Positions 45,605 through 55,754 are shown, counted from the first letter of the stretch. The stretch is 64,000 nt of DNA from Streptomyces albus subsp. albus (GCF_000719865.1 NZ_JOID01000026.1:21562-85561), one strand, 5' to 3'. Numbers and translations: made by a program. Notes: generated from the sequence alone by a model not told the origin.

Positions 45605-47515
45605 GTGCGGCACCAAGAGAAACTCCACGAACTACTCGAACACGCCGGACTCACGGTCGTCGAGGACGTGCGCCCGGGCAGCCTGTTTCCGCCGGAGGCC
45701 GGCTGGCGGATCGCGCGGGGGATCGCGGCGCCGGACGGCGTGGCCCGGGAAGCGCTCGATGCCGTGTGGTGGCGCCGTCTTCGCGACATCGACGGCGAGT
45801 TTCTGGTGGCCGTCCTCAAGCACCGGATCGGCGGCAACGACTCCTGGTGGACCCGGGTCCGGCACGCTGGGAGCGGCGTGCCGGAGTTGACCGGCGACCC
45901 CGGGTTCGTGGCGCTCTCCTTCGACGGGCAGGTGCTGCTGGCCGAGGTGCCCGGCGAGGGCGGGCCTCGGGTGACGGCCCTCGACCGACTGCCGGAGCGG
46001 CTGGAGGAGGCCGCCGCGGCCGCCGGGCGCGAGACGGAGGTCGAGCGCGCCAAGGTGTGGGCGGCGGTGCCCGGCCGACGTGCGTGGCCTCTGCACTGGG
46101 CGGAGGGGATCGGGTTCAATCGGGCTGCGACGGACGACCTGCTGATCCGGCTGCTGGATGTGGAGGAGGGCTTCCTGCATGGATGCGACCGGCCCGCCGT
46201 CCTCGACGCCGCCGTGACGCACCCCGATCCGCGGGTGCGGTCAAGGCCCGCCGACACCTTCCGGCCCAAGCTCACGTCCGATCAGTGGGTACGTCTGGTC
46301 CGCGCCGAGCCGTCCCCCCATCGACGCGTGCTCTGGGCGGAGCACGCCTGCGTCTGGGGCGCCGAACTCCCCGAGGACCTGTACGACGACCTCCTCACCG
46401 GCCCGTCCCGCGCGCGAGCCGCCGAGCTCCCGGGGCTCCCCGCACAACACCTCCCTGGCCTCGCGGCCGACGCCGATCCCCGGGTGCGGGCGGCCGCTTG
46501 TGCCCGGTGGGAGGACCTTGCTGCGCAGCTGCGGGAGCGGCTGCTGGCCGACACCGACTACGCGGTGCGCACGGCTGCGCTGCTCGCCCACCACACCGGC
46601 GTACCCATGCCTCGCGAGGTTTTCGCCGACCTGGCCGACCCGCGGCAGGCGCTCGAACGGTGCCGCCTCGCGCCCGACCTGGAGGCGGAGCTGGTCCGGG
46701 ACGGGGACGCGGAGGTGCGTCGGGCTCTCGCCGCCAACCCCGGCCTGGGCGCGCACGGCGTCGCCGTGTTGGCGGAGGACCCGCGGGACGACATCCGCTC
46801 CGCGGTGGCGCTGCGCCCCGACCTCACCGAGGAGCAACGTGCCGCAGTCCGCCACGACTTCGACCCGACGTCGATGTCGCACACCCTGCCCTGGGTCGAG
46901 GACCTGCACGGCGACGCCGACGCGATGCGCCGTCTCGCCGCGTCGTCCCACCCGCTGGTCCGCCGAAGTGTGGCTCGAGCCCGGCACCTCCCGCCGGATG
47001 TCGTGGCGCGCCTGGCGCGCGACGGAGACCGGGTGGTCCGCCTGTTCCTCGCCGAATCCTGCGAGGACGCGCCGGCCGACATGCTGCTGGAGGTCTGGCG
47101 CTGGTGGGACGGCAGCTTCAGCCACCCCGGCCGGCCCCGCAGCCACCCCAACTTCCCCAGTGCGGGCCTGTTGCGCTACGCCGCCGACCCCAGCGGGCGA
47201 ATGCGCCGCCTTGCCCTGGACGATCCAGAGTCGACACCGGCCGACGTCGCACGCCTGGCCCGGGATCCCGAAGCCGAGGTGCGCCGCCGCGCGGCTGAGG
47301 ACCCTCGGCTGTCCCCGGCCGACGCGGTGCGGCTACTGAACGACCCGGAGGCCCACGTCCGCGACACCGCGGTGCGCAGTCCGCGGCTGCCGGCCCGCGT
47401 CCTGGGCGGGCTGTTGCACGACCGCGAGACAGCATGCGCAGCGGTCACCAACCCGGCCATCCCGGTCTCCGTCCTGCACCGCATCCTTACCGCGGCTACG
47501 GCAGCCCCGCGCTGA
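45605..47515 (+). CDS. long LRV/HEAT-type repeat protein
   Basis: About 636 residues if started at GTG 45605 (GGGGA upstream, rather far); the frame is open to 45311 but the upstream part looks non-coding. N-terminal 200 residues: a non-repeat domain (HELLEHAGLTVVEDVRPGSLFPP, ARGIAAPDGVAREALDAVWWR). From about 215 on, leucine-rich-repeat-variant or HEAT units recur, each with an LP...L and a D-x-D/E-x-x-VR turn (DPDPRVR, DADPRVR, DGDAEVRR, DPEAEVRRR, DPEAHVRD). Likely a protein-binding scaffold; no enzymatic motif seen. It stands next to an IS remnant and a SUKH gene. Confidence 0.75.
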   Translation: MRHQEKLHELLEHAGLTVVEDVRPGSLFPPEAGWRIARGIAAPDGVAREALDAVWWRRLRDIDGEFLVAVLKHRIGGNDSWWTRVRHAGSGVPELTGDPGFVALSFDGQVLLAEVPGEGGPRVTALDRLPERLEEAAAAAGRETEVERAKVWAAVPGRRAWPLHWAEGIGFNRAATDDLLIRLLDVEEGFLHGCDRPAVLDAAVTHPDPRVRSRPADTFRPKLTSDQWVRLVRAEPSPHRRVLWAEHACVWGAELPEDLYDDLLTGPSRARAAELPGLPAQHLPGLAADADPRVRAAACARWEDLAAQLRERLLADTDYAVRTAALLAHHTGVPMPREVFADLADPRQALERCRLAPDLEAELVRDGDAEVRRALAANPGLGAHGVAVLAEDPRDDIRSAVALRPDLTEEQRAAVRHDFDPTSMSHTLPWVEDLHGDADAMRRLAASSHPLVRRSVARARHLPPDVVARLARDGDRVVRLFLAESCEDAPADMLLEVWRWWDGSFSHPGRPRSHPNFPSAGLLRYAADPSGRMRRLALDDPESTPADVARLARDPEAEVRRRAAEDPRLSPADAVRLLNDPEAHVRDTAVRSPRLPARVLGGLLHDRETACAAVTNPAIPVSVLHRILTAATAAPR

Positions 47516-47569
47516 ACACCGACACCCTGCACGGCGGCCGTGATGGTCCGACGCCGAACTCCGTTACGC

Positions 47570-47830
47570 CTAGCCGGCGGATCATGGGCGGGGTGGCGAC
47601 GGCTCGGGAGTTCTTGAGCCGGTTGATGGTCCGCTCGACCTCGTTGCGTCGCCGGTAGCGCTCGCGGTCGAAGCCGGTGGGTCTGCCCCTGCGCTGCCTC
47701 TGCGCCGGCGGTTGGCCCGCTGGTGGTCCCTGGCCTCGGGGATGGTGCGCTCGATGTCGCGTCGTCGCCGGTAGCGGCGGTTTCGGCGGGAGCTGTAGGC
47801 CTTGTCGCCGCTGACCACGCCGTGGCCGCC
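47570..47830 (-). pseudogene. remnant of an IS5-type transposase, frameshifted
   Basis: Two reading frames carry pieces of one transposase C-terminal domain. The first frame gives GVVSGDKAYSSRRNRRYRRR and TIPEARDHQRANRRR; a shift is needed to continue with GRPTGFDRERYRRRNEVERT and INRLKNSRAVAT. The piece then breaks off into unrelated codons. The N-terminal half, the DDE residues other than this part, and the terminal repeats are not found. The gap 47516-47969 contains nothing else. Confidence 0.8.
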
Positions 47831-47969
47831 GCGGATCATGTCGCCTGCGGCGGAGTCCGGGCCGAGTCCGGGGCAGCGGACGGCTGCGCGGTCGTGTACG
47901 GGCCGGCGGGTCCTGCACGACGCGGTGGGCGGCGCGGCGCTGTCAGTGGCGGGTGCCAGCATCGGGCGC

Positions 47970-49931
47970 ATGACGGACACCACGGCTTCGGGATTCGACT
48001 GGCGTTCCTTCCTGCGCCGGTGGAGCGGGGAGTGGGCGGATGCCCTGCCGGCCGGCGAGACGCGGAGCGAGGCCGACGAAGCGGCGCGGCAGGCACGGTG
48101 GCTGGGGTTCCCGCCCGCGTCCGAGGAGCGGATCGCGGCCATGGAGGAGCGCCTCGGCCGCCGGATGCCCCCGTCCTACCGGGAGTTCCTCGGAGTCAGC
48201 GACGGGTGGCGGCACGCGGGCGGGTTCGTGTGGCTGCTGGCCGGAACCGGTGACGCGCGCCGGCACGAGAACGAGTCGGGGCTGGCGGAGATGTTCGAGC
48301 AGTACCTGGACGAGGACGCCGGGCCCGAGGCGCGGCGGGAGGCGGACATCTGGCGGCGCGGTCTGCAGCTCGACGTGGAGTCCGACATCACCCACGTCCT
48401 GATGGACCCGGAGGACGTGGACGAAGACGGCGAGTGGGCCGTGTACACCTGGGCGAGCTGGCGGGCCGAGCCACCCGAGCGGCATGCGAACTTCAGGGCG
48501 TTCATGGAGCAGATGTACCGGGAGTTCCACCGCTTACGGGCGCGCCCGGGCGGCAGGAGGCCGGCGTTCGTCAACGACACGACGCGGAAGCTGGACGCGC
48601 TGGTGGAGGAGGCCCGGCTGGAGGCCCTGCGCGGCAGGTGGGAACGGGCCGTCGAGGCGCTGGACGAGGCCGGGAAGTACGGCAGGCCGCGGGCGAGAGG
48701 GTTGGGCGATCAGATACGCCGCCTGCTCGGACGGACCTACACGGTGTCCTTCGGCGACTTGGTGACGGACCCGCGGTACGCGAGCGAGTTGCTGCCACCG
48801 CTGGTGGCCGAGCACGCGGCCCACTCGTACCGGGGCGAGTCCGCGCTGACGTCCCAACTGGGCGGCGCCGGTGACGACGTCAGGGCACTGACTCACGCGC
48901 TGCTCGAGCGGATGCGGAACGGCAGCTACCGCTACACGGCCGCCGGACCGTTCGGGGAGGCGGTCGAGCGGGCGCGGGAGCCGGCGCGGTGGGGGGACAC
49001 CGACGGGGCGTGGCGGACACTGGTGGACGCCGTGCCCCGGTGGGAGCCGCTGGGACCGGACCACTTGGCGCCGCTGGGGTGGGTGGCCGACCCGGTGCTC
49101 GGGCCGCTGCTGACCCCGGAGCGGGGCCGCGAGTTGCTGTCCACGCCGCGGGGCGGGCAGGCGGGTGAGACGCCGGAGCCGACGGCCGGGCTCGACCCGG
49201 GCGGCCTGGCGTGGCTGGCGGAGCCGGACCCGCTCAGCAGCCGCACGTCCTACCGGTTCGTCCTGGTGGAGGGGGTGCAACCGGCGGAGCTGCCCGGACG
49301 TCTCGCGGACGGGGACGGCACCGCGCTCAACCCGCCCATGAGTTCGTGGGAGGCACACCGCGGGCTGCTGGACGGCCGGGGGGAGGTCTCGTCATACGAG
49401 GACCGGGCTCTCCTGGCGGTCGGCCGCGCCGGACCCGGCTGGAGCTTCGCCTTCGACGGCCATCCGGCCTCGTTCGACCGGCAGCGGTTCGTCTCCCCGG
49501 CCGCGGCCGCCAGTGCGGGTACCCGCGTGGTGGTGGTGTGGAGCGACTTGAGGACGCGGCACGGGGAACCGTTCTTCCACCTGTCGGTGGCGCGGGACGG
49601 CGCCGAGCAGTACGCCTTCACCTGTGTGGACGGACAGGTCCGGCGGAGCGGGGAGATACCGCCGGTGCTGGACCCGAGCCGCTTCTTCGGTGGCCCGGAG
49701 GGCGGCGCCGAGGCGGAACGGCCGCTGCTGGAGGCGGTGGCCGGGGAGTTCGGTGTCCACCTGCCGCGCCACGCGATCGTTCACGGGCGGCTGCACACGT
49801 TCACCAGCCGTTCCTGGACACGGCCGCCCCGTGACGGCGAGTGGTACTGGTCCGCATGGACAGAAGGGCCCCACGGCGAGCGGGCGGCGGGCAGAGGGGA
49901 GACGAGCGGAGAGGAGACCGCGGGCCGGTGA
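47970..49931 (+). CDS. SUKH (SMI1/KNR4) domain protein, multi-domain
   Basis: 653 residues from ATG 47970 (the frame extends upstream into the IS remnant and is rejected). N-terminal SUKH domain (about 45-195): GFPPASEERIAAMEERLGR, MPPSYREFLGVSDGWR, then WAVYTWASW. SUKH proteins are frequent immunity proteins of polymorphic toxins. A middle helical region (205-400) contains LEALRGRWERAVEALDEAGK. The C-terminal part (about 425-620) has YRFVLVEGVQPAELPGRLAD, resembling DUF6461-type domains. No toxin gene is next to it. No ribosome site precedes the ATG. Confidence 0.75.
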   Translation: MTDTTASGFDWRSFLRRWSGEWADALPAGETRSEADEAARQARWLGFPPASEERIAAMEERLGRRMPPSYREFLGVSDGWRHAGGFVWLLAGTGDARRHENESGLAEMFEQYLDEDAGPEARREADIWRRGLQLDVESDITHVLMDPEDVDEDGEWAVYTWASWRAEPPERHANFRAFMEQMYREFHRLRARPGGRRPAFVNDTTRKLDALVEEARLEALRGRWERAVEALDEAGKYGRPRARGLGDQIRRLLGRTYTVSFGDLVTDPRYASELLPPLVAEHAAHSYRGESALTSQLGGAGDDVRALTHALLERMRNGSYRYTAAGPFGEAVERAREPARWGDTDGAWRTLVDAVPRWEPLGPDHLAPLGWVADPVLGPLLTPERGRELLSTPRGGQAGETPEPTAGLDPGGLAWLAEPDPLSSRTSYRFVLVEGVQPAELPGRLADGDGTALNPPMSSWEAHRGLLDGRGEVSSYEDRALLAVGRAGPGWSFAFDGHPASFDRQRFVSPAAAASAGTRVVVVWSDLRTRHGEPFFHLSVARDGAEQYAFTCVDGQVRRSGEIPPVLDPSRFFGGPEGGAEAERPLLEAVAGEFGVHLPRHAIVHGRLHTFTSRSWTRPPRDGEWYWSAWTEGPHGERAAGRGETSGEETAGR

Positions 49932-50139
49932 GTACGCCGCCGGGACCCGGGCTGCCGACGGCGCCGGAACCCGGACGTGTCCGATGCCCATCGTCATCCG
50001 GGCGAGTGCCGAGCCCCGCCGGGCCGAGGTGGGCCGTGGTGCCTGCGAGGGCCGGCCCCGGTGCCGGCCCACCTCACGGGGTCACACGTCGCAGGCTCAC
50101 ACGTCACAGCTCACGCGTCGCGACCCGCGGCTCACACGG

Positions 50140-51000
50140 TCACAGCGTCACAGTGGAGACGACGTACACCATCGGATGCTCCGGGTTGCTGCGGTCGACG
50201 GTCACCTCAAGCCGCGGGCGCGGACCCGGCAGGTTGCGTACCAGGCCGGACCAGTCCTCCTTGTCGGTGGGCACGGTGCTCACGGCCCGGGAGGACGCGG
50301 AGGGATGGCCGGCGCCGAGGTGCCAGCCGACCTCGGCGGCCTCCTTGCCGCTGATGGTGACCCTGCCCGGGTCCAGCTCTCCGGGGGCGGAGCCGATCCG
50401 GTCCAGGAACAGGTTCAGCCCGTTCTCGGACGTGGTGAACTGCACATACAGCTTGCTGGTGTTCCAGCTGTTGGTCTCGTAGAAGGCGACATCGGCGGAG
50501 TAGCCGGTGATCGGCACCTCGTAGATGCGGCGGGTCACCCGGGGCGGCCACTCCGCCGTCAGACCCTCCGCGGCCGCCCGCGCCTGCTTGTCCTGTCCGC
50601 TGTCCCGGCTCTGGCCCGCCGAGATCACGATGTAGCCGGCCGGGACGCCGATGAGCAGGACGACGACGAACAGGATGAACCAGCGGCGGCGGTTGCTGGG
50701 GTGCTTCCACGACGAGTGCCGCCGGGGTCCCGGGCCGTCCCCGGGCGGGCCGTCACCAGCCATGCCGTCACCCGCGCCGGGGCTGCCTCCCGCGCCGGGG
50801 CCACCGCCGTGCCCCTCGCGTCCGGTGCGCTCGTCGCGGCCGGCTGGCTCGCCGCGTCCGGCTCGCTCCTCGCGTCCCGTTCGCTCGCCATGCCCGGTGC
50901 GCTCGCCGCGCTCGCCGTCCCGCCCGCCGGCCCCGGGGCCGCCCGTGCCCTTCTCGCCGGCGCCCGTCCGGACGCGGGGCCCGATCTCGTCCGTGGTCAT
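50140..51000 (-). CDS. single-pass membrane protein with charged repeat tail
   Basis: 286 residues. The first 90 are an imperfect repeat of Gly/Glu/Arg units (GERTGHGERTGREERAGR...), presumably disordered and cytoplasmic. One transmembrane helix follows (about 107-127, WFILFVVVLLIGVPAGYIVI). The exported C-terminal 150 residues form a beta-rich domain (RRIYEVPITGYSADVAFYET, KLYVQFTTSENGLNLFLDRI). Not recognised as a named family. Its start overlaps the stop of the ROK gene by four bases, so the two are co-translated. Confidence 0.8.
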   Translation of the reverse strand: MTTDEIGPRVRTGAGEKGTGGPGAGGRDGERGERTGHGERTGREERAGRGEPAGRDERTGREGHGGGPGAGGSPGAGDGMAGDGPPGDGPGPRRHSSWKHPSNRRRWFILFVVVLLIGVPAGYIVISAGQSRDSGQDKQARAAAEGLTAEWPPRVTRRIYEVPITGYSADVAFYETNSWNTSKLYVQFTTSENGLNLFLDRIGSAPGELDPGRVTISGKEAAEVGWHLGAGHPSASSRAVSTVPTDKEDWSGLVRNLPGPRPRLEVTVDRSNPEHPMVYVVSTVTL

Positions 51001-52136
51001 GCCCGGCCTCCTCGTACCACCTGTGCGTACCGTTCGTAGCGCTCCTGCCGCTCCACCCGGCGCCGGTTGGCGCGGCGGAAGCGGCGGGCCACCAGCCGCG
51101 CCAGGTCGGCGGCCCCCACCAGACCGGCCTCGTTGCCGAGCTGCGCCTTGCTGATCGTGGCCTCAGGCCGGTAGCCGCGCCCCGTGAGCTGGCGGCGGAA
51201 GGCGTCGCGGGCGGGGCCGATCAGCAGGTCGTCGGCCGCGCTGACCCCGCCGCCGACGACGAAGCAGGCCGGGTCCAGGGCCGCCGCCAGATTCGCGATG
51301 CCGACGCCCAGCCACTGGCCGATGTCCTGGAGCAGCTCAACGCACATGGCGTCGCCCTCGCGGGCCAGCTCGGTGATGAGCGGGCCGGTGATGTCGGCGA
51401 TGTTGCCACCGACCCGGTCGATGATGTTGTACGCCACCGGGGAGTCCGCGGCGGCCAGTTCACGGGCCTCCCGGACCAGGGCGTTGCCCGAGCTGTACTG
51501 CTCCCAGCAGCCCCGGTTGCCGCACGGGCAGCGGTGGCCGCCGGGCACGACCTGCATATGGCCGAACTCCCCCGCGACCCCGTACGCGCCCCGTTTGACC
51601 TGGCCCTCCTCCAGGATGGCGCCGCCGATCCCGGTCCCGAGGGTGATCATGACGAGGTGGTCCGTGCCGCGCCCGGCGCCGAAGCGCCATTCGCCCCAGG
51701 CGGCGGTGTTGGCGTCGTTGTCGATCATGACGGGGACGGCGAGCCGGGCGGTCAGCGCGTCCCGGATGGGTTCGTTCCGCCAGGCCAGGTGGGGGGCGAA
51801 GAGCACCCGGGAGCGGTCGGCGTCGACCCAGCCGGCCGCGCCGATGCCCACGGCGTGGACATCGTGCCGGTCGGAGAGGTCCAGGACCAGCTCGACGATG
51901 GTGTTCTCGACGACCTTGGGGCTCTTGGACTTGTCCGGCGTCTCGGTGCGGATCTTCTCCAGGATGTTGCCGTCCGCGTCCACGACCCCGGCGGCGACCT
52001 TGGTGCCGCCGATGTCGATGCCGACGGTGGGGACGCGCGGGGCGGTGAGGTGCGAGCGCCGCTCGCGGGTTCCCACGGTCCGCAGGACGGTGGCCCGGGC
52101 CGATCCCCGGTGGGTCAACTCGCGGTAGGTGCTCAT
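50997..52136 (-). CDS. ROK family sugar kinase (glucokinase-like)
   Basis: 379 residues from ATG 52136. ROK fold: phosphate motif VGIDIGGTKVAAGVVD, catalytic IDNDANTAAWGE, ITLGTGIGGAI, and the ROK zinc motif HRCPCGNRGCWEQYSSG. A 35-residue Arg-rich leader (STYRELTHRGSARATVLRT) precedes the fold but is too short for the winged helix of ROK repressors, so it is more likely a kinase than a regulator. It lies 212 bases after the sugar ABC operon on the same strand and could phosphorylate the imported sugar. The downstream membrane gene overlaps by four bases. Confidence 0.88.
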   Translation of the reverse strand: MSTYRELTHRGSARATVLRTVGTRERRSHLTAPRVPTVGIDIGGTKVAAGVVDADGNILEKIRTETPDKSKSPKVVENTIVELVLDLSDRHDVHAVGIGAAGWVDADRSRVLFAPHLAWRNEPIRDALTARLAVPVMIDNDANTAAWGEWRFGAGRGTDHLVMITLGTGIGGAILEEGQVKRGAYGVAGEFGHMQVVPGGHRCPCGNRGCWEQYSSGNALVREARELAAADSPVAYNIIDRVGGNIADITGPLITELAREGDAMCVELLQDIGQWLGVGIANLAAALDPACFVVGGGVSAADDLLIGPARDAFRRQLTGRGYRPEATISKAQLGNEAGLVGAADLARLVARRFRRANRRRVERQERYERYAQVVRGGRA

Positions 52137-52348
52137 CGGCTCACAAGGTCGTCGGGGATGGTCGGCGGGCCCGGTGCGCGGACGGCACGGGCGCCGCCGG
52201 TCGGCGATGGTCGGTCGCCCGAGGGACGATTGTGCCTCAGACGGGGCGGACGGCGCACAACGGCGGACCGGGGCCCCTGCCCGGCGCGGGGCGCGGGCAC
52301 GGCCCCGGCCCGGGCCGCGGCCGGGAGCGGGCCCGCGCCCCGGCGCCG

Positions 52349-53257
52349 TCACGCCGTCGCGGTGCGGTGCGCCTCCGGCGGGGCCAGGTCCGGTGCCGGT
52401 GCGCGCTCCAGTTCGTGGCTGAGCTGCTCCAGCTCCGAGCCGCCCGCCATCTGCCGGGTGAGCTCGTCGAGCCCGATCGCGTCCCGTGCGTGGCTGCCGG
52501 CCATCGCTCCCCGCTTGAGGAGGACGAACCGGTCACCGACGAGGTAGGCGTGGTGCGGGTTGTGCGTGATCAGGACGACGCCGAGACCGGCGTCCCGGGC
52601 CGCCGCGACGTACTTCAGCACCACCCCCGACTGCTTGACGCCGAGGGCCGCCGTGGGCTCGTCCAGGACGAGGACCTTGGCCCCGAAGTGGATGGCACGG
52701 GCGATCGCCACGCACTGCCGCTCACCACCGGAGAGGGTCCCGATCGGCTGGTCGACGTCGCGCAGGTCGATGCCCATCCGCAGCAGCTCCCGGCGGGTGG
52801 TCGCGCGCATCGTGGCCACGTCGAGCCGCCTGAACGGGCCGCGGCCGACGGTCGGTTCCGAGCCGAGGAAGAAGTTCCGCCAGACCGGCATCAGCGGAAC
52901 CACGGCCAGATCCTGGTAGACCGTGGCGATCCCCAGGCCGAGAGCCTCCCGGGGGGAGGACAGCCGGCGCTCCTCGCCCTCGACGGCGAAGGTCCCGCCG
53001 TCGTGCTGGTGCAGCCCCGAGATGATCTTGATCAGGGTGGACTTGCCCGCGCCGTTGTCGCCCAGGACGCAGGTGATCCCGCCCGCGTGGACGTCCAGGC
53101 TGACGTCCTGGAGCGCCCTGATGTTGCCGTAGAACTTGCTGACGCCGCGCAGGGCGACGAGAGGCGTGCCGTGGCCCGGCGACTCCGCCGTTGCCGCCGC
53201 CTCCGGCGCGCCGTCCGCTCCCGAGGTGTTCTCCGCCGTACCGGCCGTGTCGGTCAC
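52349..53257 (-). CDS. sugar ABC transporter ATP-binding protein
   Basis: 302 residues from GTG 53257 (GGAGGCGACCAA upstream); the start overlaps the permease stop (GTGA). One nucleotide-binding domain: Walker [11 protein letters not shown]-loop YQDLAVVP, signature LSGGERQ, Walker [13 protein letters not shown]. It is half the size of the two-domain RbsA/XylG proteins, so a homodimer would be needed. A Thr/Gly/Ala tail precedes the domain. Importer of the ribose/xylose type with the two genes upstream. Confidence 0.93.
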   Translation of the reverse strand: MTDTAGTAENTSGADGAPEAAATAESPGHGTPLVALRGVSKFYGNIRALQDVSLDVHAGGITCVLGDNGAGKSTLIKIISGLHQHDGGTFAVEGEERRLSSPREALGLGIATVYQDLAVVPLMPVWRNFFLGSEPTVGRGPFRRLDVATMRATTRRELLRMGIDLRDVDQPIGTLSGGERQCVAIARAIHFGAKVLVLDEPTAALGVKQSGVVLKYVAAARDAGLGVVLITHNPHHAYLVGDRFVLLKRGAMAGSHARDAIGLDELTRQMAGGSELEQLSHELERAPAPDLAPPEAHRTATA

Positions 53258-54321
53258 TTGGTCGCCTCCGCCCGCTTGCGGACCCATGCGTTGAGGAGCG
53301 TGGCCAGCAGCAGCATCGCCCCGAGGAAGAACTTGAACCAGTCGGCCTCCCACTGCGCGTACACGATGCCCCGGCTGGTCATGCCGAAGATCAGCGCGCC
53401 GATCGCCGAACCGATCGCCGAACCGTAGCCGCCGGTCATCAGGCAGCCGCCGATGACGGCCGCGATGATGTACAGGAACTCGTTGCCGACGCCCTCGCCG
53501 GACTGCACCGCGTCATAGCGGAACAGCAGATGCTGCCCGGAGATCCAGGCGGCGAAGGCCACTCCCGTGTAGAGGCCGATCTTGGTGCGGTTGACGGGGA
53601 CGCCGACCGCGCGGGCCGCGTCCGCGCCGCCGCCCGCCGCGAAGATCCAGTTGCCGGCGCGGGTGCGCAGCAGGATCCAGGTGGCGAGCGCCACCAGGCC
53701 GAGCCACCACAGGACGGTGGCCTCCAGCCGCACGCCGCCGAGCTGGAGGTGCGAGGCGAAGAGGGTGCGGGCCGACTCGAAGCCCTCCATGTCACCGATG
53801 GTGTCGGTGGAGACGCCGCCGCTGATCAGCTTGGTGAAGCCGAGGTTCAGACCGGTCAGCATCAGGAAGGTGCCGAGCGTGATGATGAAGCTCGGCAGCT
53901 TCGTCCGCACCAGCATGACGCCGTTGAAGAAGCCGATGGCCAGGGTCGTCAGCAGGGACACCCCGACGCCCACCCAGACGTTCGCCGACATCTGGTAGCT
54001 GAGCATCGAGGAGACCAGCGCGGAGGACGTCACCATGACGCCCGTCGACAGGTCGAACTCGCCGCCGATCATCAGCAGCGCCACCGGGACGGCCATGATG
54101 CCGATGACCGACGAGGCGTAGAGCACCGTGCCGAGGCCGGCGGGCGTCAGGAAGCTGTCGGCCGCGAACGCGAAGAACACGAAGACCGCGACCGCGCCGA
54201 CCACGGCGCCGAGCTCGGGCCGCCCGAGCAGCCTGCGCGGCAGGGACCGGCGCACCAGGCGCTCGTCCGCCTTCGCCGGGGGCGGCGACGCGGGGGGCGC
54301 GGTCGTGGCCGGCGCGCTCAC
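53254..54321 (-). CDS. sugar ABC transporter permease (RbsC/XylH type)
   Basis: 355 residues from GTG 54321, overlapping the binding-protein stop by four bases. About nine or ten membrane helices. The family motif [12 protein letters not shown] (the GGxxDLSxG loop of BPD_transp_2 permeases) and [20 protein letters not shown] are clear. The N-terminal 40 residues are a cytoplasmic Pro/Ala-rich tail. It pairs with the ATPase just downstream. Confidence 0.94.
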   Translation of the reverse strand: MSAPATTAPPASPPPAKADERLVRRSLPRRLLGRPELGAVVGAVAVFVFFAFAADSFLTPAGLGTVLYASSVIGIMAVPVALLMIGGEFDLSTGVMVTSSALVSSMLSYQMSANVWVGVGVSLLTTLAIGFFNGVMLVRTKLPSFIITLGTFLMLTGLNLGFTKLISGGVSTDTIGDMEGFESARTLFASHLQLGGVRLEATVLWWLGLVALATWILLRTRAGNWIFAAGGGADAARAVGVPVNRTKIGLYTGVAFAAWISGQHLLFRYDAVQSGEGVGNEFLYIIAAVIGGCLMTGGYGSAIGSAIGALIFGMTSRGIVYAQWEADWFKFFLGAMLLLATLLNAWVRKRAEATK

Positions 54322-55328
54322 CGCGTCTTCCGTTCGATGTAGGACTTGAGCTTGCCGGCGTCCTCCCGGTGGATGATCTGCGGGCCGGTGAGCACGGGCT
54401 TGCCGCCGCCGAGGACGTCGGCGTTGTACCGGTACAGCCAGAGCAGGTCCACGGCCTGGTAGCCCTGGAGGTAGGGCTGCTGGTCGACGGCGAAGCCGAG
54501 GTCCTTCTTCTCCAGGCCCTTGAGGACCGCGGGGTTGAGGTCGAAGGTGTTGACCTCCGCCTCGCTGCCCGCGCTCTCCTTGGCCTTGACGGCGGTGGCG
54601 GCGAAGGGCGCTCCGAGGGTGAGGACCGTGTCCACGGACTTGTCCGACTGGAGCTCGGCCTCGATGGCGGACTGCACCTCGGGCATGTTGGTGCCCTCGA
54701 CGTAGAGGTTCTCCATCTTTCCGTCGAAGGTGGAGCGGGCGCCGTCGCAGCGCTCCTCGTGGCCGACGTTGCCCTGCTCGTGCAGGACGCAGATGGCCTT
54801 CTTCTTCCCGCGCTTGTTGAGCTCCTCGCCGACGGCCTCGCCCGCGATGGTCTCGTCCTGGCCGATGTGGGTGATGGCGCCGAACTTCTCGGATTCGGCG
54901 GAGCCGGAGTTCACGGTGATCACGGGGATCCCGGCCTTCACGGCCTTGGCGACGACGTCCTTCATGGCCTGCGGCTTGGCGAGGGTGACGATCAGCCCGT
55001 CGACCTTCTGGTCGATCATGGACTGGACGAGTTCGGCCTGCTGCTGGCCCTCGTCATGACGCGCGTAGAGGAACTTGACGTTGTCCTTGGCCGCGGCCTT
55101 CTCGGCGCCGGTCTTCACGATGTCCCAGAAGGTGTCACCGTCACCGGAGTGGGTCACCATGGCGAAGGTCCACTGCGGGGTGCCCGCGGCGGAGCGCCCG
55201 CCGGCCCCGTCCCCGGACCGCTCCTCGGCCTGCTTCCCGCCCGTGCTGCTGCACGCCGCCAGGGTCATGCCCAGCGCTGCCGCCAGCACCACGCCCGTTG
55301 TCCGTACGCCTCTGTGAGCCCTTGCCAC
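54318..55328 (-). CDS. sugar ABC transporter substrate-binding lipoprotein
   Basis: 336 residues from GTG 55328 (GAAAGG upstream). Lipoprotein signal with lipobox LAAC, modified at Cys26. Mature part is a type 1 periplasmic-binding fold: WTFAMVTHSGDGDTFWDIVK, VDGLIVTLAKPQAM, GIPVITVNSG, FGAITHIGQDE, VDTVLTLGAPFAATA. It resembles ribose/xylose/inositol-binding proteins; the exact sugar cannot be told. First gene of the importer operon. Confidence 0.93.
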   Translation of the reverse strand: MARAHRGVRTTGVVLAAALGMTLAACSSTGGKQAEERSGDGAGGRSAAGTPQWTFAMVTHSGDGDTFWDIVKTGAEKAAAKDNVKFLYARHDEGQQQAELVQSMIDQKVDGLIVTLAKPQAMKDVVAKAVKAGIPVITVNSGSAESEKFGAITHIGQDETIAGEAVGEELNKRGKKKAICVLHEQGNVGHEERCDGARSTFDGKMENLYVEGTNMPEVQSAIEAELQSDKSVDTVLTLGAPFAATAVKAKESAGSEAEVNTFDLNPAVLKGLEKKDLGFAVDQQPYLQGYQAVDLLWLYRYNADVLGGGKPVLTGPQIIHREDAGKLKSYIERKTR

Positions 55329-55754
55329 CGTGTCATACCTTTCTCGCTGTCCGTATCCGGCGGTACGCGGTCGCCGGTGCGGTGCCCGCCGCTCCGGGAG
55401 CGGGCCGGTCCGGCCGTCCGGTCCGTCCCGTCCGGCCCGGTCCGCCCGTGTCCGGCCGGTCCTTCCCGTCCCGCCCGTCCCGTCGCGCTCTGCTGCCCGT
55501 CCCGGCAGGCCGGTCAAGTATCCGTCACCGCCGGCCGTGCTGTTCCCCGCAGGTCCTTCCCCGGGTTCGGCTGGCACAGCCCGGAGTCCGGGACACGGTT
55601 CGGCCACAGCCCAACGGCCCGGAGCGCGCGAGAAGTTGCCGGAGCCACCCGGGGGCCGCGTCAGGCGCGGTGACACCCGCCACCCGCGCCCGCCGCCCAT
55701 CCGCCCCCGGTCGACGCTCTGTTCACACCCCGGCCACGCAGCGCGACGGAACCC
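55329..55754. other. intergenic region with the importer promoter
   Basis: 426 bases between GntR and the binding protein. The promoter of the importer must lie here. I find no copy of the ATTGTCCGGACAAT palindrome; the nearest similarity is GTCCGGGAC near 55585. No gene is supported. Confidence 0.5.

Noticed and set aside
50997..52136. ROK protein as a transcriptional repressor of the sugar operon
   Set aside because: The N-terminal leader of about 35 residues is too short for the winged-helix domain of ROK repressors.
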